Assembly: GCA_039619475.1 (NCBI GenBank)
Contig: CM077116.1
Coordinates: 255,541,440-255,605,439, forward strand
Direction: 5' to 3'
DNA from: Icerya purchasi
Taxonomy: Eukaryota; Arthropoda; Insecta; Hemiptera; Monophlebidae
Length of the DNA: 64,000 nucleotides
Of the stretch, positions 32,520 through 43,487 are shown piece by piece; position 1 is the first letter of the stretch, and every line of letters starts with the position of its first letter. The position numbers were made by a program, and so were the translations under genes. The notes beneath the pieces are model-generated. The model searched no databases. It was not told the DNA's origin and saw only the letters and a list, made by a program, of their open reading frames with translations.

Positions 32520-35500
32520 TTAAATTTACATAATTTTAGCTGAAACTATAACAAAAATTTTAGATTTCAAATCTTTTTCAAAAATTAAAATTTCATTGGA
32601 AAAAAAATAACTAAAATTCAAACTGATTTTAAATTTTTATTAAAAACTGATATTATATTTTAAATTTTTCTATAGAAATTTTAAATGAAAAAATTATTTT
32701 CCTGCTACTATCATTGTTGGCATATTCCTGTTTGTAACTAAAATAAATTTCATTGAAAGAATTAAAAATACTGTAAAACTTGAAAAGAATATTTATTGGC
32801 AGTAAAATATGAACAGAATTATTTCGTTTCTTCAAAAGTTTTCAAAAATAGCAGTTAATATGCGACTAATGAAGATTAAGCTAATAAAATACAAAATAGA
32901 AAAGAATGATACAGCTTTTGCTTTCCGATATAGCTTTTACCGTATTATACGTTTTCAGTAAATTAGATCAAGAAAATAAGTAATTAATTAATCCAGATTT
33001 GCTTTTTTAATGATAAAACAAGTGCATTTTATATGATATTATGAGTTCGAAGCAGTCGAAAGGAAATAATTATTATTTTAATGGTGAATTAATAATTTGA
33101 CCACTTTTTATTATTAAAGAAAAATATTTATTAAATAAAAGTTGATACATGTTTAATTTTTTTTATTTAAAAAAATGTATCTATCAGAATTTTATTTACG
33201 GCATATCGATTTTTGAATTCGGATGTGAAATCAGTAGATAAGCACGCGAACTTGCTAAGTGTGAATTTATAAACACCCGTCGGAATTGTATTGATTATTT
33301 TTAAAATTAACGAGCCCCGTAAAATGTAATGTGAATGTGATAATGGAGTCTGCGATTTTAATTTTTAATCTGTTAATTGATCTCTCAAACGTAATTTTCG
33401 GCTTCTCAGGAAATATTTGGAAGCTGATTATTATATACGCACAATGTTTTTATAAATGGTAAGATTTCAAAATAAAGACTATTTATGGGTGCAGTTAACG
33501 CCCTTGTCAAGAAAGTATAGTTGTAAATTTAAAATAATTTACACAATTTTTTTGATTATTAGCGCACATTTGAAAAGTTTATTTTTACACGAATTATACA
33601 AAAAATTCCTAATGTTATAACAATTTAATAAACTTTGCACAATAAAACACTAGTAACATTTCGTATAGTCCAAAGTTATTTTAAAAGTTTTTTTCTGGAA
33701 TTAAAATTTTTGCAGCTGAAAATAAATAACGCGTCTTACAGTATTTTTACACCTTTTGTCTTTAACTGCATGCCAGTTTTTTCAGTAACTAATGCATTAC
33801 ATATTCAAATTTTGTTTTAAAAAATTGTTTATCTTTCATTTGCAGGTTGCACAGTTGTTACTTACTAAACTGCATTTGCTCATGATTTAACTGGGGAATG
33901 GAAGACTGGTTAGCTTCGTTTAAGGTAAAAATTTACGTATTTAAAAATACGCGGTAACTTTAATTTTTAACGCGTAAAATAATTACCGGACCCAGACAAA
34001 TTTTACATGATCGTTTCATGCGGAATATTGCGTACCTATTTAGTTTGTATAGCTACAATTTCCAATGTTTTATGTTTCCTATTAACTTGAATTCGTTTGT
34101 TTCTCATCGAATATATTTAAATCGTAAAAAAACAAGTGTTTTCGATTAAAATATTTCTTTGTTAAGTTTCTATTATTAAATATGTAGAAATTAGGGTTTA
34201 CGGAAGGATACTTGGTTCGACATCGTTGCTAGCATAATAGTGAAGTTAAATAGTGCCTTTACACAACTGGAGCTCAGACCTCGAAAGCAAATCTTTACTT
34301 AGAAATTATCTTAATATTCAAAAAAAAAATTAGGTGTAACTTGAATACAAATGAATTAGAAACAAATTTACTTCATACTTTCAGTACGACTATTACTTAT
34401 TAGTAATGTATTTCAAAATAAAATAAAATTTTTAGCAGGATTTTAATATACATTGAATTTGACTTCAAATGTTGACACGTTCCTTTGCGATTTATTATGC
34501 ATTTTAGTTTGTCGATCATAACATCACATAGAGTAATTTTCACATTGGAAACGTTAATGATTACATAACTTGTTATTTTATCGCTTTTGTATTTATCTAA
34601 TTTTTGATAGATTAATTTTTGCCTGTGTATAAACTGGATCTTTGATTTAGATGTTTAACGTTTTAAAAGAATTTTTAATAATGTTCCTAATTTGATTTTG
34701 AATTAAATGTAATTATCAGCAAATACTATTATTGTTTATCTGCATTTACTTTTGTTGATCGCAAGCTTCCTTCCTCTCTTATATATTTGTTATTAACTTC
34801 TATTTAACTTACAGTTTTTTTTTTTATAATTCGTTGCATTAAAATATTTTCGATTTCACATGTATATAATTTTCATGATTTCACTTATTAGTTAATCATA
34901 AGATGTAAAAGAAGAAAAAACAGTACTGAATGTTTTTAGCTGTTCAAAGTTATTTGTTTTTTTTCTAATACCGATATTGCAATAATTTGCTAATATCATG
35001 TTAATTACATTTTTAATTTGTTAAAAAAGTATTTTGTTTTGACAAAATTGAAAGTAAATAAAAATTTGATCTTTTTTCATGTAATCAAACTTGTATTAAA
35101 TTTATTACCGCCTAAAACTTTCGAGCCGAATTTACCGTTTAAAATAAGAAGTTGAACACTAATACTGGTTGGTTTTTTAATTGCATTCTAGTGACTCATA
35201 CATTGTACTTTGTCGAATTTAAAACATTCCATTTTAACAGATTCCAAAAAAGATACAAAAAAAAACAAGTCTTTTAAATTAGATGAAATAATATGATACT
35301 ATAAAACCTTTCTTCAGAGAATTAAGAAAATTGTATAAAGAATAATGAAAATAAATTGAAGACCAGTTTACGTAATATTTTCTTTGTTCATTATTTCTGT
35401 GAAAAATAATACGTACACTATTCAGAAAAAGTTCTGAGTGGGTGAATCTGTAGATCTGTTACTAGAATAAGCAAGTTATTTATTTTTATTTTTTTTTGGT

Positions 35501-35640
35501 CCATGTAAGAAGTTATCTTTTTATAAGGGTTGATTAATAATTCCTAAAGATCTTATGAATATTATAATTAGTTTTTATGAGAGGTGATCTTTTGGAGAGG
35601 ATTCCCTGCATATATTTTGGGGTTTTGTATAACTTTTACT
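32520..35640. other. AT-rich spacer, no gene recognised
   Basis: Very AT-rich sequence with many A and T runs. Open frames are short and low-complexity. I find no RT, transposase, terminal repeats or repeat pair. Confidence 0.5.
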
Positions 35641-35648
35641 ACTCACTT

Positions 35649-35660
35649 AATCTTTCGATT
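35649..35660 (+). repeat. SINE target-site duplication, left
   Basis: AATCTTTCGATT, repeated at 36039-36050 directly after the SINE tail. Confidence 0.85.
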
Positions 35661-36038
35661 GTCGTCGCGATAGCCTAGTTGCTAGAGCGCTTGACTTCCG
35701 TTATGGAGATCACGGGTTCGATCCCGAGTGACGACGAACTTATTACAAGAATTAAATAAATAAATAAAATAATTGCTAATAGTCACGTGGAAGGCAATGG
35801 CAAACCACCACGTTCAACATCATATGCGCGCTAGGTCAGTACACAGCAGACCCACACTGGACTGCACTTGTAGCGCGATAATACGCGGCTACTATCAGTT
35901 CCGATTGTAGTCTTGCATGTGTACACCTGTATTGCATATAACAATTGCCTAGTACACTACCTATATCTGTACAGCTGAGATGTACGAATAGGTAGTCGCC
36001 GACGCTCAGAAGCTGAGTGTGGCACTATAAAGAAGAAG
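35661..36038 (+). mobile_element. complete tRNA-derived SINE (378 bp)
   Basis: The head looks like a tRNA. An acceptor strand GTCGTC (35661) pairs with GACGAC (about 35731). The box A-like TAGCCTAGTTGC and box B GGTTCGATCCC lie inside, and the T stem CGGG/CCCG is intact; these are the two internal promoter boxes for RNA polymerase III. The anticodon stem is not preserved, so it is not a working tRNA. The body contains a 23-base core, GTGGAAGGCAATGGCAAACC plus ACC, and a segment ending GATGTACGAATAGGTAGTCG. The tail is AAG-rich (AAAGAAGAAGAA). A 12-bp target duplication brackets it exactly. A second copy is at 43488-43850, with relics at 44882-44928 and 46960-47235. It would depend on a LINE for mobility. 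Confidence 0.9.
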
Positions 36039-36050
36039 AATCTTTCGATT
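36039..36050 (+). repeat. SINE target-site duplication, right
   Basis: Second AATCTTTCGATT, immediately 3' of the AAG-rich tail. Confidence 0.85.
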
Positions 36051-36314
36051 AATATAAATTTTTAAATTCTCTAATCTAAAAAGGACGATATTACGTAAAG
36101 GAATAATCATTTCATTTATAAAATATTTTACCGTTGATGCCAGCCGGAGTTTTATCGTCTGTTTGCATTTCCTGAAGTATTTAAATGATAAGGCTGACAT
36201 TTTGATATATGTTATTTCAATTTAGTTACAGCACTGCTTGCATACACTAAAAACTGTCGCGGTATAGTTGCAAAAAATTATGATTAAAAATAAATGTATA
36301 GGCGCGATGTTGCA

Positions 36315-36870
36315 AAGCTAACGTATTATTTTCTAAGAACTTCCACGCCGATTACTCTAGAACACTGTTCGGTTGTCTTTATATGGAATTCGCAGCGGGG
36401 TATACTTCCGTTGAAGCTTTTAAGCAAAAGCATCACAGCAGGGGATCCCGAGTTCTGCAGTAAATCTGCTATTATACGACTATACGTGATATTTGGTACA
36501 TCGGAAGCACCGTATTTTAAGTTATAACGACGTTAGAATTAATCTCGCTTTCTATGTTGTAACAGAGTGGATCCGATATTAAAAATGTACTTTCCGGACA
36601 ACATACTTGGCATGCTACATCACACGCTCGTCCTACGTACTGTAACGTCTGCAGAGAACAGCTATCAGGTAATTTTGTTTCATAGATTTTCCCGTTAACG
36701 TTAAGCGTTAGATATTTATTTTCTGACCAGTTGGCGAAAATTTTCACTTGAACTAGAGTATAAAGTGTAACTGAACAAATTATTACTCCGCAATAGTAAA
36801 TTATCACTAGCTCGGTAGGTAATGTTTTTAAAATTGCAGTTTTTCTCGGTTAGTTCCCTTTAAGGTTCAT
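36315..36870 (-). pseudogene. decayed gene for a membrane-anchored Cys-rich protein, unknown
   Basis: I do not recognise the family. On the minus strand an ATG at 36870 is followed at codon 7 by TAA and then by about 110 open codons to 36517. These encode a hydrophobic segment (VIIYYCGVIICSVTLYTLV) and an ectodomain-like part with six Cys in the pattern C-x11-C-x3-C-x2-CC-x11-C. After one apparent frameshift, another 65 or so open codons follow (36520 to about 36315), containing SGSPAVMLLLKSFNG and ending VEVLRK before TAA. The implied product is about 180 residues with an N-terminal anchor. The region is richer in GC and CpG than its AT-rich surroundings and has no transposon motif or intron. 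Possible origins are a processed gene copy or an endogenised viral gene. Chance is not excluded. Confidence 0.35.
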
Positions 36871-36879
36871 TCACAGTAC

Positions 36880-38741
36880 GTGCTCATTATGCTGGCGATT
36901 AATGTAGAATTGGTAACAAACCGGCCAAATAATGAACAGACCTTTGTTTTTTTTTTGTTTTTTTTTTTTGAAATCGTACTGATGTTTTTGAAAATTGCTC
37001 AATCGGGCAATTTTTTATATACATATTTATTAATGATACGTGTTTGCGCTACTATTTATTATATCGTCTGTATTTTATAGACATTTCCTTACGTTTTTGT
37101 TCTTGCTGAGCTACAGGTACATCATTAGCAAATTTGCGCAACTTTGTTCATTTTAAATTTGTATTTAAAAATCCAGAGAAAGAAAAATATTTAAACTGCC
37201 TGTACGTAAACAGATCCTTCCAAGCTGATGTGTAACTCAAATAGTGTGGCCACCGATTAAGAAAGCACAAATAAAATCCTAGCAAAGGCAAGTTTAAGTA
37301 CAAGCAAGAGCATTGTGGACGGACCTTCATATGACATACATCATACGTCTAAACCATACGATTCCTCCTTTCATTTATAAATGAATTTTCTATTCCTGGA
37401 TAATAAACTTAATAACTGGAAAACAGAAATTATTGTTTAACTTGGGGATTTAATAATTACTTTTGTGTGTTATTGAGAACCTAATCGCATGGTTTGTTTA
37501 CGTGTTTAAAATTACTTCTTTCATATGATATAGCTAGATAACGTGAATTTTCTCTTTCTAACTGTATTTTTGAACTGCCGTAAAGAAAGCAACAAACGAA
37601 GTATTATTCTACACTTACCAACTGATTCAGCTTTGAACTTCGTAATAATGGATAATGTTGTTGGTTTTGTACGAAATCAATGCTTTCGTGTACTCAAGTT
37701 CACCTCTCCACGAATCTGATGCGATTCTGGAAAGGTGCTTTTTCTAGTTTTCATCTCTTGACAGAAACAGTTTTGGTAGATTTCGACAATTTCGTCGTTT
37801 CTGATATGATAATTTAGGAGTAGTTTTTTTTCTTTGGTTTTCGCTTGTTTCTGAACTGTTTCCCTATTACTACCAAATCTTTTTCGAACCTTAAAACGTT
37901 AGATTTCGTACAAATCGGTTTCATTAGCTATAGTGCGAGTGTATAAATTTAATTCTTGAAGTAGGAAAATGAATTATACAATTCCCTATTTACTTTAAGA
38001 TGTTCTGCGGAGACGTGCGATAGAGAGTAGAAAGTAGCAAGCAAGACGCTTTCTTAATTCGTGTTTAAAAATCGGAATGCTGGCTATGGTTTTGAACCAT
38101 AAAAGGAAACTTTTATGCCCCCACAGACGTGTAATGAGAAGTTTGGTGTGTAAAATTTAATGAAGTTGTTTAATTTTTTTTTTTTTTTAACTAAGCCGTA
38201 ATACTGCTGATATTGTTTTGTTGACTGCGCAGTTTAAAAATACACGATCGTTCAATAACATTTTTAAAAATTAGACGTGTGATGAATGTTTTGCCCCCTC
38301 CCTCCATACTGTTTTTAAGAGAAAGCAAGTTCGAAATTGAAATTGATTTACATAAAAATATTCGTGCGCGCTTTATAGTGTCTAAAAATCGTGTTCAAAT
38401 ATCTCCCAACCGAATCGACAAATAACACTTACATTCTCGTCTTCTCGTCCCTTGAAGGTTTTTTCTGCAATTCGGTAAATATTCATATCTGTCTAAAATT
38501 TACCAGAAAATATACTCCTTTTTTTTTTTTTTTTTATTTAAGAGCAGATAACAACATAGTATAAACAGTGGGAACAATTGAAAATTTACGCCTAATACTT
38601 TTTTATAGCGTTAGGATAGAGGGTCTTTTCTTTCTCCTTCTAGGCTATACTAATATATAAAACTAGTATCTGTGATTTTCGACTATTTACATTATAATTA
38701 CTGCATTAGGTTATTTTTATCGCGCTTAAGAAGAAAATCTG

Positions 38742-38773
<32 letters not shown>

Positions 38774-39965
38774 TTGTCTGTCTATCCCGATTTAACTCGA
38801 AATTTGTTAGAACAATAATAATGAAGTGTTCTGAGCTTCCTTTAATATTGATATCACAGATATAAGGTGGGAATTGCAACAATTTAAAGTATAAGTAGCA
38901 AATTATTGGCGAAAACGAGAGACAACGATACCTCTGTCGAACTGTTTACATCGTATTTTGAAAAGGAAGAAAACTGTAAATTTGATAAAGGGAGTGAGAC
39001 ACCTTCATTTTGACGTGAATATGTCTTATGGCTGGGCTTATTTTAATTTTGTCTGTTAAGGAAATTCGTGAGGAAAAAATGTCACAAAATTCCATAATGA
39101 TTTTTAGTTACAACCAATCGTAGCTACCGTATCTCTGTCATTTTTCAGAACAAAAAAAAATTGAATGACTCTCACACTAAAGATAAGAAAATCCTATTAC
39201 GTTTTTATTTTTAATATTTATGAGACATTTATCTTTTCTATAAAACATCAATTTCTTGTGGCAGTTCTTGATGAAATTCTCAAATTTGGCATTCAGTGTG
39301 GCACAATTAAAAATTGTTACACCGAGTAACCAGTATTTTTTCGTTACAAAGCAGCAACTAATAACATACTTTGTTATTTACTCAACAAGAATGTATATTA
39401 AGTGACTTCTATGTTAAAAAAAATAATCACTTGAATTTTATATTAGTATTTGTTCATTTGTTATGTTTATTCGCTTGGTTTTGTTTTGTTAATTTTTGTG
39501 AAAGTTACAATTAATGAATATAAATGTTTATATTTTATTAATTATTTTACTCGTTAAGATAGTTTTTAACAGCTGGACTTGATGAATTAGTGTATCTCCG
39601 TCATTTTTCAGCGCGCCAAAAACGAATGAAACATTACTCGCATTAAATTTCGAACAATACTTCCCCTAGGAGAACATTCGTCAATTCTTTGTACTAAATC
39701 TGCTCGTTTTTAGTCCGAAACCGAAGGGATTGCTTCGACATGTAGACGATTTATTCTTGTACTGTATATCTAATAACTTCCATTTACGCTCAGTACAAGG
39801 CGTCGAGTTATTACGATTTCTGCAGAAAAATCAAAGTTTAGAAATTAATAATGATTCCGGACATTTCGAGTTTACCCGTAGCAGTATTTAGTTCCATCCT
39901 TAGTCGCCACTTTAACGCGTTGAAAACATGTAATTACATATCGTACTAGTTATCATCGTCCGTTT
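36880..39965. other. AT-rich spacer with T-runs
   Basis: Long homopolymers (38520-38535, 38743-38768) and AT-rich sequence. A 20-base phrase like GTATCTCTGTCATTTTTCAG recurs at 39129 and 39591 with some flanking similarity, a weak old repeat. On the minus strand 37850-37620 is open with one stop and ends at a GTAAGT, so a broken exon is conceivable but not supported further. Confidence 0.4.
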
Positions 39966-39971
39966 CTACTT

Positions 39972-40309
39972 ACAAGGAGAGGTCACGACGTTTTGATCAC
40001 CGGTTTTGATGAAATTTTGTAAATCAATAGACCATGAGCACAGGAATCATGTAAATTATTAGAATGCAACTTTTTAATTTACGCGAGAAATTAAAATTTG
40101 TAAAAGCCGCATATAACAGATGTTATGGAGTTAGAGAAAAATATGCAATAAATGTATTTCAAAATGAAGTATATTAAATTAAAAAATTACTAAAAAACAA
40201 TAAAGTAATACGAAAAAATTAATTTTAAATTTAATAAAAATTTAAACTCGTTATTTAATATATTTATGTAGTATAAAATCACAGACCACTTTGAATTTGT
40301 TTTGTGGTG
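39972..40309 (+). repeat. repeat X, 5' part (interrupted copy)
   Basis: Starts ACAAGGAGAGGTCACGA and ends at TTTGTGGTG, where the LINE insertion begins. It matches the inverted copy 45435 to about 45040 along its whole length (GACCATGAGC, TTAGAATGCAACTTTTTAAT, a TATAACA.ATGTTATG-like block, CACTTTGAATTTGTTTTGTG), perhaps 75-80% identical by eye. The copy resumes at 42937. No coding capacity. Confidence 0.85.
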
Positions 40310-40807
40310 TTTTTTTTTTTTAATTCACCTAGCTGTTGAGCCATCAATTGCGCAGCACTCCTTCCAGCAAAGAAGTGCCTAAGAGGAACATCTTGATTAG
40401 TTAATCAAATCCATTGGTTTTGCTCGTTGCAACCGACGTAGTTCTGTGAAATTGTCGAGCAGGCTGACCGCCGTCCAGTTTGGATGATCGTATAACTTCG
40501 GAGCGTGTTTCGTAGCTTTTTCTTTTATCACATCAGCAACATAAGAAACTCGAATGCCGGCCAATTAGGCAGTACATTTGTCAAACTTTTAAACTTAATT
40601 CATTTCTTTTGGTTTGAATATGTTTTTGCCATATTAGTTTTTTATCTAGGTGTACGCTGAAGTATTTAGCACTTTCGCTTTGTGGTAAAATTTTGCTATT
40701 GATTATAATATCCTTTGGTATGATCTTTCTGTTGGTAAAGATTACTTTTTTAGATTTATCTTCATTTATTTTTATTCGCCACTGTTTACACCACGCGGAT
40801 ACTTCGT

Positions 40808-41253
40808 TTAACGAGTTTTGTAGGATTTTACTAGCTTTAGTAGAACATTAGCTGCCACAAAGTATAGCTGTATCATTGCGGATGAGGCTACTAAGCTTTC
40901 GTTGTGTACTGGGAGATCAGCTGTATATGTTAGATAAAGCAGCGGTCCTAAGACACTGCCTTGTGGAATTCCAACAGATAAGGGATATATATCGGATACT
41001 TTATTACTTGTTTTTATCTGGAAGTACCTTTCTTCTAAAAATGAACTAATAAATTTGTAGTACCGATGTAGAAAGTGAATTGTAATTTTATGCATTAGTC
41101 CATGGTGCCAGACTTTGTCGAAAGCTTGGCTGATGTCAAGGAATACCGAGTCGCAAACTTTCTTTTCTTCCAGATTGCATTTTATTTTCTGAACGACTCT
41201 GTGTACCTGCTGGATCGTTGAGTGCTTATTTCTAAAACCGTATTGACGTAGTA
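40808..41253 (-). pseudogene. element E RT, 3' half of palm
   Basis: The reading frame gives FGFRNKHSTIQQ, DKVWHHG and QGSVLGPLLYLTYTADLPVHNE. The catalytic FADD box should follow but is lost in a small rearrangement: the frame reads SSAMIQLYF where FADDTAI is expected. The copy is therefore inactive. Confidence 0.85.
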
Positions 41254-41255
41254 TA

Positions 41256-42581
41256 GGGTGGGTCAAAAGAACACCCCGAATTTTAAATGCTCGTCAAATA
41301 AAGACTAATATACTTACGGAAATGAAACAAACGTTGAAATACTTCAAAAAGAACGCCATTTATTGTACACTATTAGTTTTGAACAATACTCCGTATGAAT
41401 AGTCACCATTTTGATTTTTACATTGTTGCAATCTTTCCTCAAAATTATGCATTACTTTTTTAAGAGTTGGTTTTTAATCGCCGCAATTTCCTTCTGAATG
41501 GCCAATTTCATCTCGTCGGTTGTTGCTGGTTTACCCTCGTACACCTTGCTTTTCAAGTAGCCCCATAGGTAAAAATCTGTCGGTGTTAAATCCGGACTGC
41601 GTGGCGGCCAAAACAGCTCACAGTTTCGCGAAATCAAGCGGTCCTGAAACTTCTCTCTTAATAACCTCAAAACATCGTTACGAATATGTGGTGTGGCCCC
41701 GTCTTGTTGAAACCACGTTTTAGATAATGCAATCCTCTTCCGTCTGAGCTCCGGTAGAAAAAACTCGTTTAACATTTGGATGTAGCGGTCGCCGTTCACA
41801 GTAACATTCGCTCCGTCCTCCTCGAAGAAGTAGGGACCGATTATCGCTTTCGCACTGACTGCGCACCATACCGTGATACAAGGGGAGTGCAAGGGTACCG
41901 GGTGAACGATTCGAGGGTTCTCAGTAGCATAATACCGCATGTTTTGTTTATTAACGTTACCATTTAAATCGAAATGCGCCTCATCGCTAAAAAAAACATA
42001 ATCTAAATCGACGTCTTCTTCCTCCAGCATATCCAAAAATTTATTACAAAATTCTAACCTTCTTGGCTTATCTGTTGGTATCAATTCTTGGGTTAGTTGT
42101 ATCTTGTATGGGTGCATATTGAGGTCGTTTCGAATTATTCTTCTGAGTGAAGTACGGGGAATTTTTAAGGCGGAAGCCTGGCGACGAACGGATCTGCGCG
42201 GACTTCGCGACAATGCTATGCGCACTTTTTCGATGTTTGTCGGGGTTCTAGACGATCGACGGCGACCTTGATGGTTGACCGCCACCACACTACCGTATTC
42301 TCGGAAGTTTTTTACCCATTTGAGGATACTTTTACGGTTGGGGGGATTGTCATGACGTTTTAAATCAAATTGTTTTTTAAACGCGCGTTGTACCGCGATT
42401 ACACTTTCACCGTTTTTCACAAAGTACTCGACAACGAAAGAGCGTTGTTTACGCGTCCACGACATCATGACTACTAACCAACTATATTTATATTAAACGG
42501 CATATTATTTAGCGCCAGATTAACTCACAGTGTACGATTTTGACGAGCGTTTGAAATTCGGGATGTTCTTTTGGCCCACCG
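41256..42581 (-). mobile_element. mariner-family DNA transposon, complete with TIRs
   Basis: A 1,326-bp element with inverted ends of about 42 bases: left GGGTGGGTCAAAAGAACACC..., right complement CGGTGGGCCAAAAGAACATC..., about five mismatches. TA lies outside both ends (41254-41255 and 42582-42583), the expected mariner target duplication. It interrupts the RT of LINE E, whose coding sequence resumes on both sides, so it inserted after the LINE. Length, TIRs and a single intronless transposase frame are all as expected for an autonomous mariner. Confidence 0.92.
41452..42468 (-). CDS. mariner transposase, C-terminus altered by frameshift
   Basis: A 338-codon frame from the ATG at 42468. Residues 4-60 form a DUF4817-like helix-turn-helix (WTRKQRSFVVEYFVKNG, LKWVKNFREYGSV) that would bind the TIRs. 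A second DNA-binding part follows, with basic patches at 69-95. The DDE domain has Asp162 (FFSDEAHF), Asp256 (WFQQDGATPH) and Asp293 (PPRSPDLTPTDFYLW). There are 36 residues between the last two, wider than the 34 of classic mariners. The frame ends LLKK-stop in an A-run, but another frame continues for about 33 codons to a stop at 41360-41362 (VMHNFEERLQQC then KTNSVQ at the end), which looks like the true C-terminus. One base seems lost. No introns. Activity is uncertain because only the tail is affected. Confidence 0.9.
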   Translation of the reverse strand: MMSWTRKQRSFVVEYFVKNGESVIAVQRAFKKQFDLKRHDNPPNRKSILKWVKNFREYGSVVAVNHQGRRRSSRTPTNIEKVRIALSRSPRRSVRRQASALKIPRTSLRRIIRNDLNMHPYKIQLTQELIPTDKPRRLEFCNKFLDMLEEEDVDLDYVFFSDEAHFDLNGNVNKQNMRYYATENPRIVHPVPLHSPCITVWCAVSAKAIIGPYFFEEDGANVTVNGDRYIQMLNEFFLPELRRKRIALSKTWFQQDGATPHIRNDVLRLLREKFQDRLISRNCELFWPPRSPDLTPTDFYLWGYLKSKVYEGKPATTDEMKLAIQKEIAAIKNQLLKK

Positions 42582-42583
42582 TA

Positions 42584-42930
42584 TATTATTTCTTTATCTT
42601 CTATAATTTCATTTAACCTTTTTAACATCAATTTCTCGTATAGCTTAGAAATTATAGGTAACAAAGCGACTGGTCTGTATGAGATCAATTCTATAAGAGA
42701 TTTACCTGTTTTTTTTATCACTATTATCTAGGAAAACTTCAGTTGAATGAGATAGTATGCCATTCTTATTATTGCATATAGGTTAGCAGAACGAATCCTT
42801 TATGTGGCAGTTCTTTTAGCATTTTAGCTGTTATTAGGTCATAGCCAGGTGCTTTTTAGGGCTCATATTTTTAATGGCAGTTTAAAATTTCTTGCGGAGA
42901 AGTAGTCTTTATTGGAAAACATACATCTGT
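42584..42930 (-). pseudogene. element E RT, 5' part upstream of the mariner
   Basis: RT entry blocks KAPGYDLITAKMLKELPHKG, IKKTGKS and SYRPVALLPIISKLYEKLM. The coding match stops at the 5' truncation point near 42936. The endonuclease is absent. Confidence 0.85.
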
Positions 42931-42936
42931 ATTAAA

Positions 42937-43080
42937 TTTGTGGTGTAGTGGTAAAAGTTATAGTAATTTGTGCAATATGAAAAAAAAGACGTGAGTTTGA
43001 ATCCACTAATGGCATAAAATTTTTGATCTTGCAATTTTTATTATTAATTCTTATTATTTTTATTCTTTATACACAACTGT
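42937..43080 (+). repeat. repeat X, 3' part with tRNA-like boxes
   Basis: Continuation of 39972-40309 after the LINE. It reads TTTGTGGTGTAGTGGTAAAA, then GAGTTTGAATCCAC, then TTTTTGATCTTGCAATTTTT and on to TTCTTTATAC. The first phrase resembles a tRNA D-arm/box A and the second a box B. The inverted copy at 44935-45435 has the same sequence uninterrupted. Confidence 0.8.
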
Positions 43081-43089
43081 ATAAGTATA

Positions 43090-43485
43090 ATAAAAAAATT
43101 TAAATATTTATATTATTTAACGACTGATTTTTTATTATTTTTTTTTAATTACATGTTTAATATATAAATATACATACACACGCGCGATATTAAAAAAATA
43201 TTAATAAACATTAAATTCAGATGTGCTTTTTAATAAAAGTTTGTTTTCAAAATGAAATATTGAAGAAAAAAAAGAACTTTGCTCTTGTATATCTTATAGT
43301 AAATATCGCAACAACCGTTGCTTTATCTGTTTTTATATATAATTTCAGATTATATATGTAACGATTAAATTTGTAGAACTTTAATTCTTTAATATTCTTA
43401 TTTTCTATGTATATAAGTATATTTATTTTTATATATATATTTCTTTTATTTATTTTTATTTATACTTTTTTATATATAATATATA
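43090..43485. other. AT-rich spacer ending in a TA-rich run
   Basis: Low-complexity AT sequence. The last 20 bases before the SINE are a TA-rich tract (about 43465-43487), matching the perfect TA tract on the far side of the next transposon. Confidence 0.5.
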
Positions 43486-43487
43486 TA

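Larger units (their letters stand above)
40310..42936 (-). mobile_element. Jockey-type LINE element E, 5'-truncated, host of a mariner
   Basis: Minus-strand insertion with the poly-A seen as T-run 40310-40321 and a 9-bp target duplication TTTGTGGTG (40301-40309 and 42937-42945). From 5' to 3' it carries the RT entry (SPQEILNC, KAPGYDLITAKMLKELPHKG), PVALLPIISKLYEKLMLKRL, then after the mariner QYGFRNKHSTIQQVHRVV, FLDISQAFDKVWHHGL, VGIPQGSVLGPLLYLTY, WCKQWRIKINEDKSKKV and SESAKYFSVHLDKKLIW. It ends with a Jockey C-terminus (KHAPKLYDHPNW, ELRRLQRAKPMDLI) at about 40560-40407. A piece of the thumb between 40600 and 40560 is missing. It is a close relative of the copy at 8200-10680. Confidence 0.9.

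Noticed and set aside
35661..35736. tRNA gene call for the tRNA-like head
   Set aside because: The anticodon stem does not pair, the sequence continues into a repeated body with target duplications, and the same head recurs at 43488. It is a SINE.
41253..42584. Reconstructing the LINE E frame across the mariner
   Set aside because: With a single TA restored the two halves do not come into one frame. An older indel in the LINE or uncertain ends make the exact pre-insertion site undecidable here.
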